Shown piece by piece: positions 44,067 to 54,867 of a stretch of DNA of 64,000 nucleotides. The stretch covers positions 3,596,001 through 3,660,000 of the forward strand of contig NZ_LR134116.1 in NCBI RefSeq assembly GCF_900635455.1. Reading direction: 5' to 3'. How positions within the stretch are numbered: position 1 is the stretch's first letter; each line of letters opens with the position of its first letter. Origin of the DNA: Yersinia intermedia (GTDB lineage Bacteria; Pseudomonadota; Gammaproteobacteria; Enterobacterales; Enterobacteriaceae). The notes beneath the pieces are model-generated. The model was not told where the DNA came from. It was given only the letters and a program-made list of their open reading frames with translations, and did not search any database. Both the position numbers and the translations under genes were made by a program.

Positions 44067-45011
44067 ATGTCGAGACAAGATGAACAACGGTTGCTGGTGA
44101 AAATCGCCACGCTGTATTACACCGAAGGTATGAAGCAATCTGAAATTGCTGACAGCCTGCATTTATCTCAGTCTTTTGTCTCCCGAGCGATAACCCGGTG
44201 CGTTAAAGAAGGGGTGGTAAAAATCAGCGTGATTCAACCTGCCAATATGTTTATTGGTATCGAATCACGGATTCAAAAACACTATGGAATCGATCAGGCC
44301 ATTGTGGTGGATATTGCTGATGACGCCAACCCAGCCCAGATAAAGCAAGCTATTGGTTCTGCTGCTGCCCACTATATGCAAACCAGTATTCGCCCAAACG
44401 ATATGGTGGGGATCTCGTCATGGAGTAGCACTATCCGGGCAATGGTTGATAACCTTCACCCGCTCAATATCAAAACCAGCGGAGTTATCCAATTACTAGG
44501 TGGAGTTGGCCCCAATGGTAATGTGCAAGCCACGCTGTTAACTCAAGCATTAGCCACTATTTTAAATTGCCCGGCTTACTTGCTGCCCGCTCAAAGCATT
44601 GAGCGTTCCACTGAAGATCGCGCACGCCTGATATCCAGTGGTGAAGTTGCTGATGTGGTAAATAAATTTGCCGAAGTTGATCTGGCATTGGTGGGAATTG
44701 GCGATCTGGAGCCATCACAACTATTGAGGAACTCCGGTAACTATTATCACGGAGAAATGCTCCAGTTGCTGGCAGAACGAGGGGCGGTGGGTGATTTATG
44801 TCTGCATTATTTTGATGCTGCTGGCAATGCGGTACTCAGTGATGAAGAAGATCCGGTGATTGGTATGTCGCTACCACAACTGCGCGCCTGCCCCCGGGTG
44901 GTAGCGCTGGCCGGAGGGGTAGAGAAAAGTGCCGCCATTCGTGGCGCACTGACGGGTAACTATATTGATGTATTGATTACCGATAGGTTAACCGCCGAAA
45001 CCTTACTTTAG
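44067..45011 (+). CDS. SorC/DeoR-family sugar-binding transcriptional regulator
   Basis: 314 residues. N-terminal helix-turn-helix at ~20-45 (EGMKQSEIADSLHLSQSFVSRAI) and a C-terminal SorC effector domain of the ribose-5-phosphate-isomerase-like fold (SAAAHYMQTSIRPNDMVGISSW, GGVGPNG, RVVALAGGVEKSAAIRGAL). Such regulators bind phosphorylated sugars. It faces the end of the sugar operon that starts at 54277 and is its likely local regulator. ATG 44067 is preceded by GGGGCGGAACC. Confidence 0.85.
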   Translation: MSRQDEQRLLVKIATLYYTEGMKQSEIADSLHLSQSFVSRAITRCVKEGVVKISVIQPANMFIGIESRIQKHYGIDQAIVVDIADDANPAQIKQAIGSAAAHYMQTSIRPNDMVGISSWSSTIRAMVDNLHPLNIKTSGVIQLLGGVGPNGNVQATLLTQALATILNCPAYLLPAQSIERSTEDRARLISSGEVADVVNKFAEVDLALVGIGDLEPSQLLRNSGNYYHGEMLQLLAERGAVGDLCLHYFDAAGNAVLSDEEDPVIGMSLPQLRACPRVVALAGGVEKSAAIRGALTGNYIDVLITDRLTAETLL

Positions 45012-45090
45012 AGCGGCGGAGCTTAGCTAGTCGCCGCCATGATGACTTGCCGTACCCTCCCTGGTGCGGCATTTGATAACGTCATTGAAG

Positions 45091-46521
45091 CTAAAGCGGC
45101 GACTTCCCATGCCAGTAACAATCAACACCCAGATACTTACTGAATGCTTCTTGCAATACCTGAGCTGTCGCTGAATGGTTCATCGCCACATGGTGTTCAA
45201 AACCGTTATTACAGATATGCGTAAGTAAACTTTCCAGTTGTGGCACTTCCACCACCGCACGGCAACCCACGGTATCTAACTCGTCACTGACAGAACGCCC
45301 TTCACCGACATAGGCCCGAACCTGGCCGGTAAAATCATCAGAAGAGAGGCGGAAATAGGTTAATGGCCCGGACTTCATGCGGCCATGGACAGCACCGCAT
45401 GTATTTTCACAACCCACCGTTGTTCCGATAATATCAGCGGTACCCATGGTGGAGCTTTCCAGACTTTCACTGGCAAAGTTGCCACAGTGGAATAACACGC
45501 ATTTATCGCGCTCTGCGCCAAAGTTATTATTCCAGTCAGCAATTGAGGCCGGCGCCAGTGAGCAACTCGCCAATGCATACATCGATAGCGCCCCCATCAC
45601 ATCCACTTCGCAGGCACTTGGCATCAGTTGCCCAGACATCACGCTCATAATGGAACAAACGTTGATACCTAAATTCTGTTGCAGCGAGGTCCAGCACTGC
45701 ATGGCGGTGGTATCGATATCGTTGGCGATAATCCATTCACTGATAACCACAAACAGTTTCGCCATTTTGTGTAACTTATCTTGTGGGATGGCACTGGTGT
45801 CACCATTGGCTTTTAACAACACCAGTTTTTCACCAACACGAATATCGTTATCACTGAGATTAGCGACGCGGAAGAACACTTCGGATAAATCGAGAGTTTC
45901 AACCGTAATGCCCAAATTCTCCAATAACTTCTCGCTGTAACGCACAGTATTAAAGTTAGTTGGACGAGCACCAATAGCCCCGACACGCACCCGCTTCATG
46001 GCATGTACCACACGGCACAGTTGTACAAATTGCTCCACGTCGTGGCTAAATATTTCGCTGTTTAAGCTACAAACATGCTGCTTGGTCAATGTGAATGGAA
46101 TGCCATATTGGCGCAGGTTATTACATAGTGATATTTTACCGCAGAAGCTGTCGCGACGTGTCGCCAGCCCCATTTTATCCAGCGCATCTTCTTCAGCCTG
46201 TACTAATACCGGTACTTTAAGGCCTGAGAGGCGAATAGCATCTGAGACACTTTTTTCATCACCAAAGTTGGGCAGAATCACGACTACACCATGGATCTCT
46301 TCGCTGTGCTTACGGAATAACTCGGCACACACGTTGGCATCACGCCAGTTTTCTACTCCCCCCAAGGGGGTTTGCTCTTCATTGAGCATAATGATGTTGA
46401 TGCCCAGCCTATCGAATAGCGCCTGAGCATCACGGCGCGCGTCAGCCACCAGATAGCTTGGGAAAAACCCCCGGTTGCCGATAATCACCGCGAAAGTTAA
46501 CTTACGAGGTATTGCTGACAT
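45091..46521 (-). CDS. L-fucose/L-arabinose isomerase-like sugar isomerase
   Basis: 476 residues. The fold signature of the FucI/AraA superfamily is visible: an N-terminal Rossmann-like domain (FAVIIGNRGFFPSYL, GVVVILPNFGDE), a middle domain (RVGAIGARPTNFNT) and a C-terminal domain with CEVDVMGALSMYALA and VLFHCGNFA, where Glu/Asp/His ligands of a Mn2+ site are expected. It is not FucI itself, whose gene starts at 63967. In this operon it should turn an aldose into the ketose used by the kinase. AGGAGT supports ATG 46521. Last gene of the operon, 20 nt after the kinase. Confidence 0.8.
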   Translation of the reverse strand: MSAIPRKLTFAVIIGNRGFFPSYLVADARRDAQALFDRLGINIIMLNEEQTPLGGVENWRDANVCAELFRKHSEEIHGVVVILPNFGDEKSVSDAIRLSGLKVPVLVQAEEDALDKMGLATRRDSFCGKISLCNNLRQYGIPFTLTKQHVCSLNSEIFSHDVEQFVQLCRVVHAMKRVRVGAIGARPTNFNTVRYSEKLLENLGITVETLDLSEVFFRVANLSDNDIRVGEKLVLLKANGDTSAIPQDKLHKMAKLFVVISEWIIANDIDTTAMQCWTSLQQNLGINVCSIMSVMSGQLMPSACEVDVMGALSMYALASCSLAPASIADWNNNFGAERDKCVLFHCGNFASESLESSTMGTADIIGTTVGCENTCGAVHGRMKSGPLTYFRLSSDDFTGQVRAYVGEGRSVSDELDTVGCRAVVEVPQLESLLTHICNNGFEHHVAMNHSATAQVLQEAFSKYLGVDCYWHGKSPL

Positions 46522-46541
46522 ATGCTTACTCCTAGTGTGGG

Positions 46542-48029
46542 TTATTTCGGCTGAAAACGCGCGCGCGCGATGGCCGTTTGCCAGAGGCTATAGTTATCTT
46601 GCATCTCCGCACTTTGAGCGCGCGGTTCGATGTATTCCACTTCACGGGGAAGTGCAGCTAATTGCTGGTTATCCTGCCACCAACCCAAGGTTTTCCCGCC
46701 TAAATATGCCGCCCCCAGAGCCGAGACTTCGGCGGTATGGTTGCGTATCAAGGTGCGCTGTAACAGGTCGGCTTGAAATTGCATCAGCCAGCGGTTGCTG
46801 GTCGCCCCACCATCTACCCGCAGCCGTTCAAGACGATGGTTACCGGCCAGCTCCATGGCAAAAAAGACGTCGGCTATTTGGTAGGCGACCGACTCTAACC
46901 CAGCGCGAGCTAACACCGCAGGGGTAGTGGCGTCGGTCAGGCCACAGAACAGGCCGCGAGCCTGGCTATCCCAATAAGGTGCCCCCAATCCCGAGAGGGC
47001 TGGAACAAAATAAACCCCCTGATTACCTGACTGACTTTGCGCCATCTCAGTCAAATGCGCTAAATCCGTGATACCTAGCATGCGTGAAACCCACGCCACA
47101 CCCGAACCGGTATGCGTGATATTGCCTTCGAGGGCATAACGTAATTCCCCGTTATGCCAGGCGATGGTGGTACTCAGACCGTGACTCTGTGTCACCGCCT
47201 GCTTCACGGTGGTCATCAAGGAAGAGCCGGTGCCATAGGTCGCTTTGATTTCGCCCGCCCGGTCTCCCCCCTGCCCATAGAGTGCGGCGTGGGAGTCGCC
47301 GATTTGTGCCACAATCGGTACCCCTGGTGGCAAGCCAGTAATACCGGTATTACCGGTGTGTCCATGGATAGCCGCCGAGGGTAATACCGCAGGCAGACAG
47401 AGACTGGGAATACCAAATAGCGCCAGCAGGTCAGGGTCCCATTGGCCGGAATGAATATTAAACAGTTGGGTACGGGCTGCATTGGAGAAATCGGTCGAGA
47501 AACTTTGGCCGCCACTGAGCTGCCAGGTTAGCCAGCAGTCGATAGTCCCGACGCACAGTTCACCGTAAGCCGCTCGCTCCACACCACGCGGGATTTCTGC
47601 CAGCATGCCGTGAACCTTGGCTGCCGGAAACAGCGGATCAATTTGCAATCCAGTGCGTTCGGCAATCATTGCCGCTTCCGGTAACTGGCTTAGCGTTTGA
47701 CAGAAAAGCTCCGAGCGCCGACATTGCCAACTCACCACTGGCGTCAGTGGTGTGCCGGTTTCCCGCTCCCAAATCAGCACCGACTCACGCTGGTTACTGA
47801 TGGCAACACCGGCCACCCGCGCACCGGCCAACTGATTCAGACAGCCTTCAATTGCCAAAGATACCGCCTGCCAGATAGCCAGCGGGTCCTGCTCTGCCCA
47901 GCCGGGCCTTGGGTGATTCAGCACAAGAGGCACTGAAGCCTTCGCCAGAATCTGCCCGGCCGTGTCCACCGCAATGGCTTTGGCATTGGTGGTGCCTTCA
48001 TCAATAGCCAGAATAATCGGCGTTGACAT
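46542..48029 (-). CDS. FGGY-family carbohydrate kinase
   Basis: 495 residues. N-terminal FGGY domain begins ILAIDEGTTNAKAIAVD (phosphate loop), followed by ISNQRESVLIWERETG, GDSHAALYGQGG and YGTGSSLMTT; the C-terminal domain has RVDGGATSNRWLMQFQADLL, the FGGY signature. It is closest in style to glycerol and xylulose kinases, but the substrate cannot be read from sequence; the context points to a ketopentose. ATG 48029 has AGGAGAG upstream and follows the transketolase stop by two bases; an in-frame ATG at 48047 lies inside the preceding gene. Confidence 0.85.
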   Translation of the reverse strand: MSTPIILAIDEGTTNAKAIAVDTAGQILAKASVPLVLNHPRPGWAEQDPLAIWQAVSLAIEGCLNQLAGARVAGVAISNQRESVLIWERETGTPLTPVVSWQCRRSELFCQTLSQLPEAAMIAERTGLQIDPLFPAAKVHGMLAEIPRGVERAAYGELCVGTIDCWLTWQLSGGQSFSTDFSNAARTQLFNIHSGQWDPDLLALFGIPSLCLPAVLPSAAIHGHTGNTGITGLPPGVPIVAQIGDSHAALYGQGGDRAGEIKATYGTGSSLMTTVKQAVTQSHGLSTTIAWHNGELRYALEGNITHTGSGVAWVSRMLGITDLAHLTEMAQSQSGNQGVYFVPALSGLGAPYWDSQARGLFCGLTDATTPAVLARAGLESVAYQIADVFFAMELAGNHRLERLRVDGGATSNRWLMQFQADLLQRTLIRNHTAEVSALGAAYLGGKTLGWWQDNQQLAALPREVEYIEPRAQSAEMQDNYSLWQTAIARARFQPK

Positions 48030-48031
48030 GA

Positions 48032-48976
48032 TTACTCTCCTCGGCAAAACCGCAGCGCACGAGCGACAATGCCTGCCGCATCAAAACCATGCCAGGCGCG
48101 CATATCTGCCCTGTCGGCAGCAATCGCATAGCCGCCATCAGGAATACCTAATCTCACCAATGGGATCCCGCTGCCCGCTTCGGCCAACACTTCAGCCACC
48201 AAACTGCCCACACCACCATTAATGTTATGCTCTTCGATGGTAATCACCCGCTGACTCTTCTGGAGAATGGCTAACAGTTGCTGAGTATCACACGGGCGAA
48301 TAGAAGAAACGTTGACCACCGCAGCAGAAACGTTGTTATCCGCCAGTATTGCAGCCGCACTAACAGCCTCATGCACTGTAGAACCCATCGCAACCAGAGC
48401 AATATCCTGACCATCCTGCAAGACATCAATCTGCCCCGGAGCAAAGCGGTAGTGTTCATCATGGAGTTGTGGCAAGGATTTGCCGTCCAGACGAATATAG
48501 ACCGGTCCCTGATGTGCAATAGCATAATCAATTATTTGACGGCACTCTTGCGGGTCAGAGGGAGCATAAATTTCGATATTGCCAAAACCACGTAAGATAG
48601 AAATATCATCGATACAGTGATGGGTACTGGCCAACGGCCCGTAACTGGCACCGGAATTGAGGCCGAACAATTTGACATTGCTGTTGTTGTAGCAAACATC
48701 GATTTTCAGTTGTTCATTGGAACGTGAAATCAGGAATGGCGCAGCATTACAGGTTACTGCAACTTTCCCGCCCATAGATAAGCCCACGGCTGTGCCGACC
48801 ATCGCTTGTTCGGCAATACCTACGTTAACCACGCGATCAGGGAAGCGGGCAGTAAACGGCCCGATTTTCGCCGTCGAGGTGGAATCAGCCACCACCGGAA
48901 CCAGATCAACACCGTTATCCACGGCTTTGATAAACTGTTCAACCATTACTGAGGCCAAATGTTCTGCATTACTCAT
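48032..48976 (-). CDS. Transketolase, C-terminal subunit
   Basis: 314 residues covering the pyrimidine-binding and C-terminal domains of a transketolase. FPDRVVNVGIAEQAMVGTAVGLSMGG holds the catalytic glutamate (GIAEQ) that activates thiamine diphosphate. It is the second half of a split enzyme; the first half starts upstream and overlaps by eight bases (ATGAGTAA). Such two-gene transketolases occur in sugar operons, e.g. for apulose 4-phosphate. It must pair with the 48969 gene product. Confidence 0.88.
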   Translation of the reverse strand: MSNAEHLASVMVEQFIKAVDNGVDLVPVVADSTSTAKIGPFTARFPDRVVNVGIAEQAMVGTAVGLSMGGKVAVTCNAAPFLISRSNEQLKIDVCYNNSNVKLFGLNSGASYGPLASTHHCIDDISILRGFGNIEIYAPSDPQECRQIIDYAIAHQGPVYIRLDGKSLPQLHDEHYRFAPGQIDVLQDGQDIALVAMGSTVHEAVSAAAILADNNVSAAVVNVSSIRPCDTQQLLAILQKSQRVITIEEHNINGGVGSLVAEVLAEAGSGIPLVRLGIPDGGYAIAADRADMRAWHGFDAAGIVARALRFCRGE

Positions 48977-49799
48977 CGCTCAATTCCTCCAGTGCCAGAT
49001 CAATTTCAGCACCTTTCGGCACCCGGTGGTGCCACTCCACGCGCCCTTGAATAAAGGAGATACCGGCACCTTTTTCGGTGTTGGCAATCACCACATTGGG
49101 TTTACCCTTGGGTTGTAATGCCTCCAATGTTTCCACCACCGATTGCATGTTATTACCCTGGCATTCCGTTACTTCTAAACCAAATGCACGCCATTTATCC
49201 GCCAACGGGTCGGTATTCATAATTGACTTGGTGGTGCCCGCCAGTTGGAGTTTATTTTTATCGTTAATGATTATCAGATTGTCTAATTGATAGTGAGCAG
49301 CCACTAATGCGGCTTCCCAATTACTGCCTTCGGCTAACTCACCGTCGCCGGTCAGAACAAACACTCGGCGTTTGCTGTTGGCGCGTTTTGCCGCCAATGC
49401 GATCCCGACCGCGACCGGCAAGCCATGTCCTAGCGCGCCGGTATTTAATTCGATCCCCGGCGTTTTATGTTTTACCGGATGGCCCGGCAGATGGGAGTTA
49501 GCGTGTTGATAAGTCGCCAACCATTCCTCTGGGAAATAACCCGCTTCCGCCAGACAGCAGTAATAACCACCAACGGCATGGCCCTTAGATTGCACATAGA
49601 TATCGCGCTCAGGATCAGTTAACCGGTCAGGTGCGCAATTAAGGATGCGGAAATAGAGTGCGGTCAGAATCTCTACCTGCGAAAGATCAGCACCGGTATG
49701 CCCCCCTGCGGGGCTGTTCGCATTAAGCAGGACGATCCGGCGGCGGATAGCCCGCGCCTTTCTCACCAGCTCATCGATTGACAGTGAATACGGATTCAT
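48969..49799 (-). CDS. Transketolase, N-terminal (thiamine diphosphate-binding) subunit
   Basis: 276 residues. The ThDP/Mg motif GDGELAEGSNWEAALVAAHYQLDNLIIINDKNKLQ runs from GDG to NDKN. Also SPAGGHTGADLSQVEILTALY and TGALGHGLPVAVGIALAAK of transketolase N-terminal domains. It makes up one enzyme with the following gene. AGAGAGGTAATGTC lies before ATG 49799. A 188-bp gap separates it from the permease gene and contains the GAATATTTATTC palindrome. Confidence 0.88.
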   Translation of the reverse strand: MNPYSLSIDELVRKARAIRRRIVLLNANSPAGGHTGADLSQVEILTALYFRILNCAPDRLTDPERDIYVQSKGHAVGGYYCCLAEAGYFPEEWLATYQHANSHLPGHPVKHKTPGIELNTGALGHGLPVAVGIALAAKRANSKRRVFVLTGDGELAEGSNWEAALVAAHYQLDNLIIINDKNKLQLAGTTKSIMNTDPLADKWRAFGLEVTECQGNNMQSVVETLEALQPKGKPNVVIANTEKGAGISFIQGRVEWHHRVPKGAEIDLALEELSDE

Positions 49800-49850
49800 G
49801 ACATTACCTCTCTTATATTTTCCTTCGCCATTGAATTTTTACTCATTGAC

Positions 49851-49862
49851 GAATATTTATTC
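49851..49862 (-). promoter_or_regulatory. Palindrome upstream of the transketolase genes (candidate operator)
   Basis: GAATATTTATTC: GAATA and TATTC separated by two bases, the same layout as the palindrome upstream of the binding-protein gene. It stands about 50 bp before the transketolase start in an A/T-rich gap, so the catabolic half may have its own regulated promoter. Confidence 0.45.
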
Positions 49863-49987
49863 CTGATGGTGCTAAAAAATAGCTTTCATCAAGCCTGACC
49901 GGAAATCCTCCTCCGGCGTTACCTCTTCAGTGTTCTGCGGCTCAGGGCAAGGTGTTACCCCATCAGCCCATTAGCCGTTATGGTTCT

Positions 49988-51106
49988 TTATGCCTGCTCG
50001 CTTTTGCCCACTTGCGCGACTACGCTGGCTTTTTGCGACACAATTGCTGCTTTGTGCTGCATACGGTTTTGCATTTGATCGATAATCACAGCCACAATAA
50101 TCACGATACCTTTGATAACCATTTGCCAGAATTCGCTGACCCCCATCATCACCAGCCCGTCAGCCAAAATACCGATAACAAATGCGCCGATCAGTGTACC
50201 GAGGATGGTGCCACGGCCACCTGCCAGAGACGTCCCCCCCAACACCACAGCCGCAATGGCATTCATCTCAAAGCCGCTACCGTTCGCAGGGTGGCTGGCC
50301 ACCAGTTGAGCGGAAACAATGATCCCGGCAATTGCCGCACAGAAACCGGAAATGGTGTAAACCCAAACTTTAACCTGCCGGACTTTAACGCCTGACAGTT
50401 CGGCAGCTCTCTCGTTATCACCGATAGCGTAGACATGGCGACCAAAAGGTAGGCGACGCGCTACATAGGCAATCACCAGAGCCAAAATGAACATGATCCA
50501 GATAGCGATCGGCAAACCCAGTAACGTGCCGGACCCGAGCAGATCAAAACCGGTGTTTCCAAGTTGTGGATTGCCCTGTAAGCCTGGGAAGGTTTCACCG
50601 CCAGAAATCAGCATCGCCGCACCACGAACCACATACATGGTGCCGAGGGTGCAGATAAACGGCGCGACGTTATAGCGGGTTATGATCCAACCATTGACCG
50701 CGCCAATAAGTGCACCGATGACCAATACCACCGGAACCACCACCCAAACACTGGGGAAAATGGCAATACCAAACATCGGTAATACAATACCTTGGGTGAT
50801 CATCCAGCCCGCAATCATGCCGCACAACCCCAAGGTTGCCCCGATAGAGAGGTCAATCCCTGCGGTGATAATGACAAACGTGATGCCCAGTGCGAGGAAG
50901 GCATTGATCGCGATATGCTTCACCATAATGATCAGGCTGCCCGTCGCCAGAAAGCCCGGAACCATCACAGAGAAGAAACCAAGAATCAAAAACAGGGCAA
51001 TAAAGGTGCGCATCTTGAGCAGAAGCAGCAGCATATTTTCCCGTGACCACGACGCGCCACCGGGCCGGTGACTCGCCAACGCAGTGCCAGTTGTTGCTTT
51101 CATCAT
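49988..51106 (-). CDS. Sugar ABC transporter permease (RbsC type)
   Basis: 372 residues, eight to ten hydrophobic segments. Family blocks GITFVIITAGIDLSIGATLGL, NGWIITRYNVAPFICTLGTMYVVRGAAMLISGG and AAVVLGGTSLAGGRGTILGTLIGAF are the RbsC/BPD_transp_2 signature. It is the membrane pore of a CUT2 importer; it has soluble tails at both ends. The start overlaps the ATPase stop (ATGA). Confidence 0.9.
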   Translation of the reverse strand: MMKATTGTALASHRPGGASWSRENMLLLLLKMRTFIALFLILGFFSVMVPGFLATGSLIIMVKHIAINAFLALGITFVIITAGIDLSIGATLGLCGMIAGWMITQGIVLPMFGIAIFPSVWVVVPVVLVIGALIGAVNGWIITRYNVAPFICTLGTMYVVRGAAMLISGGETFPGLQGNPQLGNTGFDLLGSGTLLGLPIAIWIMFILALVIAYVARRLPFGRHVYAIGDNERAAELSGVKVRQVKVWVYTISGFCAAIAGIIVSAQLVASHPANGSGFEMNAIAAVVLGGTSLAGGRGTILGTLIGAFVIGILADGLVMMGVSEFWQMVIKGIVIIVAVIIDQMQNRMQHKAAIVSQKASVVAQVGKSEQA

Positions 51107-52626
51107 TCGAACCCTTGTGCGCTTGCCGTAACCAATGCCGATTCACTGGCCGACTGACGGGATAAGTTCGCGGTCAGCTTGCCATTCGACATCACCAGTA
51201 TGCGGTCAGATACCGCCATGATCTCTTTCAGATCAGAGGTTGAGAACAAAATACCAATCCCTTGTTCAGAGAGTTTCACCATCATTTCAAACACATCAGC
51301 TTTCGCCCCGACATCAATACCTCGCGTTGGCTCATCCAACAGCAGAATGTTTGGGCTGGTCAGTAATGAGCGACCAATGACGACTTTTTGCTGATTGCCA
51401 CCACTGAGCGCCTGAATTTCCACTTCCGGTGAAGAGACTTTGATAGACAGGTCGCCAATCACCGAGGCAACCACCTGTGATTCACTCTCCTGCCAGATGG
51501 CAAAGCGGTGTTTCAACCGACGCCATAAGCTGGAAATGGTCAGGTTATTCGCCACCGATGACACGGGGAAAATACCGGTTTTTTTACGGTCTTCCGGTAC
51601 CAGGCTCATTCCCAGACGGATACGCTCTGCCGTTGAGGTTTTGGCATTAATCGACGTACCATTGAGCCGGATAGTGCCAAGATAGTTCTGTTGCGTACCC
51701 AGCAGGCATTCAAACAATTCGGTACGCCCCGCCCCCATCAACCCATAGATGCCGACAATTTCACCCGCCCGCACTTGCAATGAGACCTGATTCACTACCG
51801 TGTTGCCGGATTCATTGATTAACGTGACGTTATCAACCTCCATCATCGGCGCACCGAATGTACGGTCCGGGTGAAGAAAACTGGAAACCGGATCACTACC
51901 CAGCATTTCACGCACAATCCACGGCACATCAATATCTTTTACCGCAGCTTCGGCCTGAAAACGGCCATCACGTAAAATAGTGATGTAGTCACCAATCGCC
52001 ATTAACTCTTCCAAACGATGTGAAATATAGACGATGGAAACACCCTGTCGCGTCAGTTCGCGAATAACCCGAAACAGGATATCAACTTCGGTTTTACTCA
52101 ACGCCGACGTCGGCTCATCCAGAATGAGAATATCCGCCTGTTCTGCCAGCGCCTTGGCGATTTCAATCAATTGCTGTTGGCCTACTTTCAGGTTTGATAC
52201 CATCTCTTTTGGCGAAATGACTTGATCAAGACGCGCCATTAACTGTTCAGCAATCAGCTCCTGCGCCGCCTGGTTAATGGGTTTCAAACCTTGTTGAATC
52301 TCACGCCCCAGAAAGATGTTTTCCGCAACATTGAGGTTTTCCGACAGGTTCAGCTCCTGATGAACCATGCCAATACCCAGTGCCGCTGCCTCACGAGTAT
52401 TAGCAATACTCACCGCGTTACCATTCAGGTAAATTTGGCCGGATGTTTGTTGCTGTACCCCAGCCAAGATCTTCATTAAGGTAGATTTCCCGGCACCATT
52501 TTCGCCGATAATCACATTAACTTTGCCGCGATAAACGTTATAACTGACAGCATCTAGCGCCAATGTGCCAGGAAAACGCATTGAAATGTCTTCAGCATGC
52601 ATGACGATGTCAGGTCTGTGGTCCAT
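51103..52626 (-). CDS. Sugar ABC transporter ATP-binding protein (RbsA type)
   Basis: 507 residues with two ATPase halves, as in CUT2 ATPases. First half: Walker A GENGAGKST, signature LKVGQQQLIEIAKAL, Walker B ILILDEPTSAL. Second half (~260-507): degenerate Walker A region GLMGAGRTELFE, signature LSGGNQQKVVIGRSL, Walker B ILLLDEPTRGID. It energises import of the sugar. The ATG overlaps the stop of the lipoprotein gene by one base (TAATG). Confidence 0.92.
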   Translation of the reverse strand: MDHRPDIVMHAEDISMRFPGTLALDAVSYNVYRGKVNVIIGENGAGKSTLMKILAGVQQQTSGQIYLNGNAVSIANTREAAALGIGMVHQELNLSENLNVAENIFLGREIQQGLKPINQAAQELIAEQLMARLDQVISPKEMVSNLKVGQQQLIEIAKALAEQADILILDEPTSALSKTEVDILFRVIRELTRQGVSIVYISHRLEELMAIGDYITILRDGRFQAEAAVKDIDVPWIVREMLGSDPVSSFLHPDRTFGAPMMEVDNVTLINESGNTVVNQVSLQVRAGEIVGIYGLMGAGRTELFECLLGTQQNYLGTIRLNGTSINAKTSTAERIRLGMSLVPEDRKKTGIFPVSSVANNLTISSLWRRLKHRFAIWQESESQVVASVIGDLSIKVSSPEVEIQALSGGNQQKVVIGRSLLTSPNILLLDEPTRGIDVGAKADVFEMMVKLSEQGIGILFSTSDLKEIMAVSDRILVMSNGKLTANLSRQSASESALVTASAQGFE

Positions 52627-53243
52627 TAGTGGCTCTCCTTATTCACACTGAGCGGCACACCGTTGCTCAGGCCGGTAGGGGTGAGTGTCACCGCGGCCAA
52701 TACCTCGACTTGCTGCCCGACCCAACTGGCATCGGGTTTTGCCACATCCTGCAAAGCACGCTTGCTTAATGCTTTAGAGAGCTGGGCGTATTGCACCTGA
52801 TTTTTAAAATCTTCGAAGCGGATAAACGTTGATGCATCACGAATGGCATTACCTTTGACGATTGGCCCCACTTGCAGCACTTGCTCGTCACCGTCAATAG
52901 CCAAACGAATCAACCCTTCCCGCCCTTCTGTGTCTACCGCCACCACTTTGCCGTTAAAACGAACAAAACGACTTTGGCTATTTTTCCCTGCTGCTGGCTG
53001 ACTTTGTTGCTGCTTTACCTGCTGCCAACTGAGTGCATTGCTATTGGCAAACGGCATAATTTTACTCACCCAAATGGTGGAAGCGACTTTGTCCGGTGGC
53101 TGGTTATAGTCACTGACCACCGCGTTAGGATCGACTGGCAGAATCGGTTTACCGTTTTCATCCAAATCAACCACGGTACAAGCCACCAGCACAGTGCTGA
53201 TAACCAACAAACCGCCTGCTTTCGATAAGGCACTGAACCACAT
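52626..53243 (-). CDS. DUF2291-family lipoprotein in a sugar ABC operon
   Basis: 205 residues. Lipoprotein signal with the lipobox LVAC (cysteine near residue 22). The rest is soluble and matches the DUF2291 pattern (DENGKPILPVDPNA near the N-terminus and VGPIVKGNAIRDASTFIRFEDFKNQVQYA). DUF2291 genes often stand between the binding protein and ATPase genes of RbsABC-like systems; the role is unknown, perhaps an accessory to periplasmic sugar delivery. AGGAGGCAGTATG supports the start. Confidence 0.75.
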   Translation of the reverse strand: MWFSALSKAGGLLVISTVLVACTVVDLDENGKPILPVDPNAVVSDYNQPPDKVASTIWVSKIMPFANSNALSWQQVKQQQSQPAAGKNSQSRFVRFNGKVVAVDTEGREGLIRLAIDGDEQVLQVGPIVKGNAIRDASTFIRFEDFKNQVQYAQLSKALSKRALQDVAKPDASWVGQQVEVLAAVTLTPTGLSNGVPLSVNKESH

Positions 53244-53335
53244 ACTGCCTCCTGTCAGGAGGGGCGATTACGCCCCTCATTCTTAAACCATGGTTTTAAT
53301 AACCGGTGATTATAAGATGGGTGTTTCAGTCGCGA

Positions 53336-54385
<1,050 letters not shown>

Positions 54386-54482
54386 TCACAAATTAGTCGA
54401 CACGGATAGAGAGATAGCTCGGATAAAAGCCGCTTAGATAAGAATGTAACAGTACAAAAAACGGATTGATTATTTCACTCGA

Positions 54483-54502
54483 ATGTATAAAATTTTATAC
54501 AT
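54483..54502 (+). promoter_or_regulatory. Perfect 20-bp palindrome before the toxin-antitoxin pair
   Basis: ATGTATAAAATTTTATACAT is self-complementary over 20 bp and ends 17 bp before the toxin start. It contains TATAAA-like -10 sequence. Typical operator of an autoregulated toxin-antitoxin operon. Confidence 0.7.
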
Positions 54503-54519
54503 ACATCAAGGAGTGATGA

Positions 54520-54867
54520 ATGATTGGAAAAATAATCGATTGGCGTGGTAGTTCACTTGAGGATCTGAAGGCTTTCCCAGAAAGTGCTTGTGCGGTAGCG
54601 GGGAAGCAACTACGCAATATCCAGCATGGTATCTAACCTAATGATTTCAAACCAATAAATGACTGGGGAGCGGGGATTATTGAAATACGGTTAGATGATA
54701 ATTCCAAAGCTTATCGTGTTGTTTATATTGCTAAATTCGAAGAGAAAATTTACGTATTACACAGTTTCCAAAAAAAATCGCAAAGAACCAGTCAGAAAGA
54801 CGTCAATATTATTAAGGTTCGTTATAAAGAAGTTATTCATGAGCGGAGAACAAAAAATGATAGATAA
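54520..54867 (+). pseudogene. HigB/RelE-type toxin, broken by a premature stop
   Basis: The frame from ATG 54520 reads MIGKIIDWRGSSLEDLKAFP..., hits TAA at codon 39 (54634-54636), and continues open for 76 more codons with PNDFKPINDWGAGIIEIRLD...YVLHSFQKKSQRTS. Both halves match the phage-derived Gp49-like HigB family. A single G-to-T change (GAA to TAA in 'GIEPNDF') explains the stop. GGAGTG precedes the start. The toxin is probably inactive. The gene overlaps the antitoxin start by 11 bp. Confidence 0.85.

Noticed and set aside
45012..45090. Terminator between the SorC gene and the isomerase gene
   Set aside because: GCGGCG...CGCCGC can pair, but there is no T run on either strand and the loop is large.
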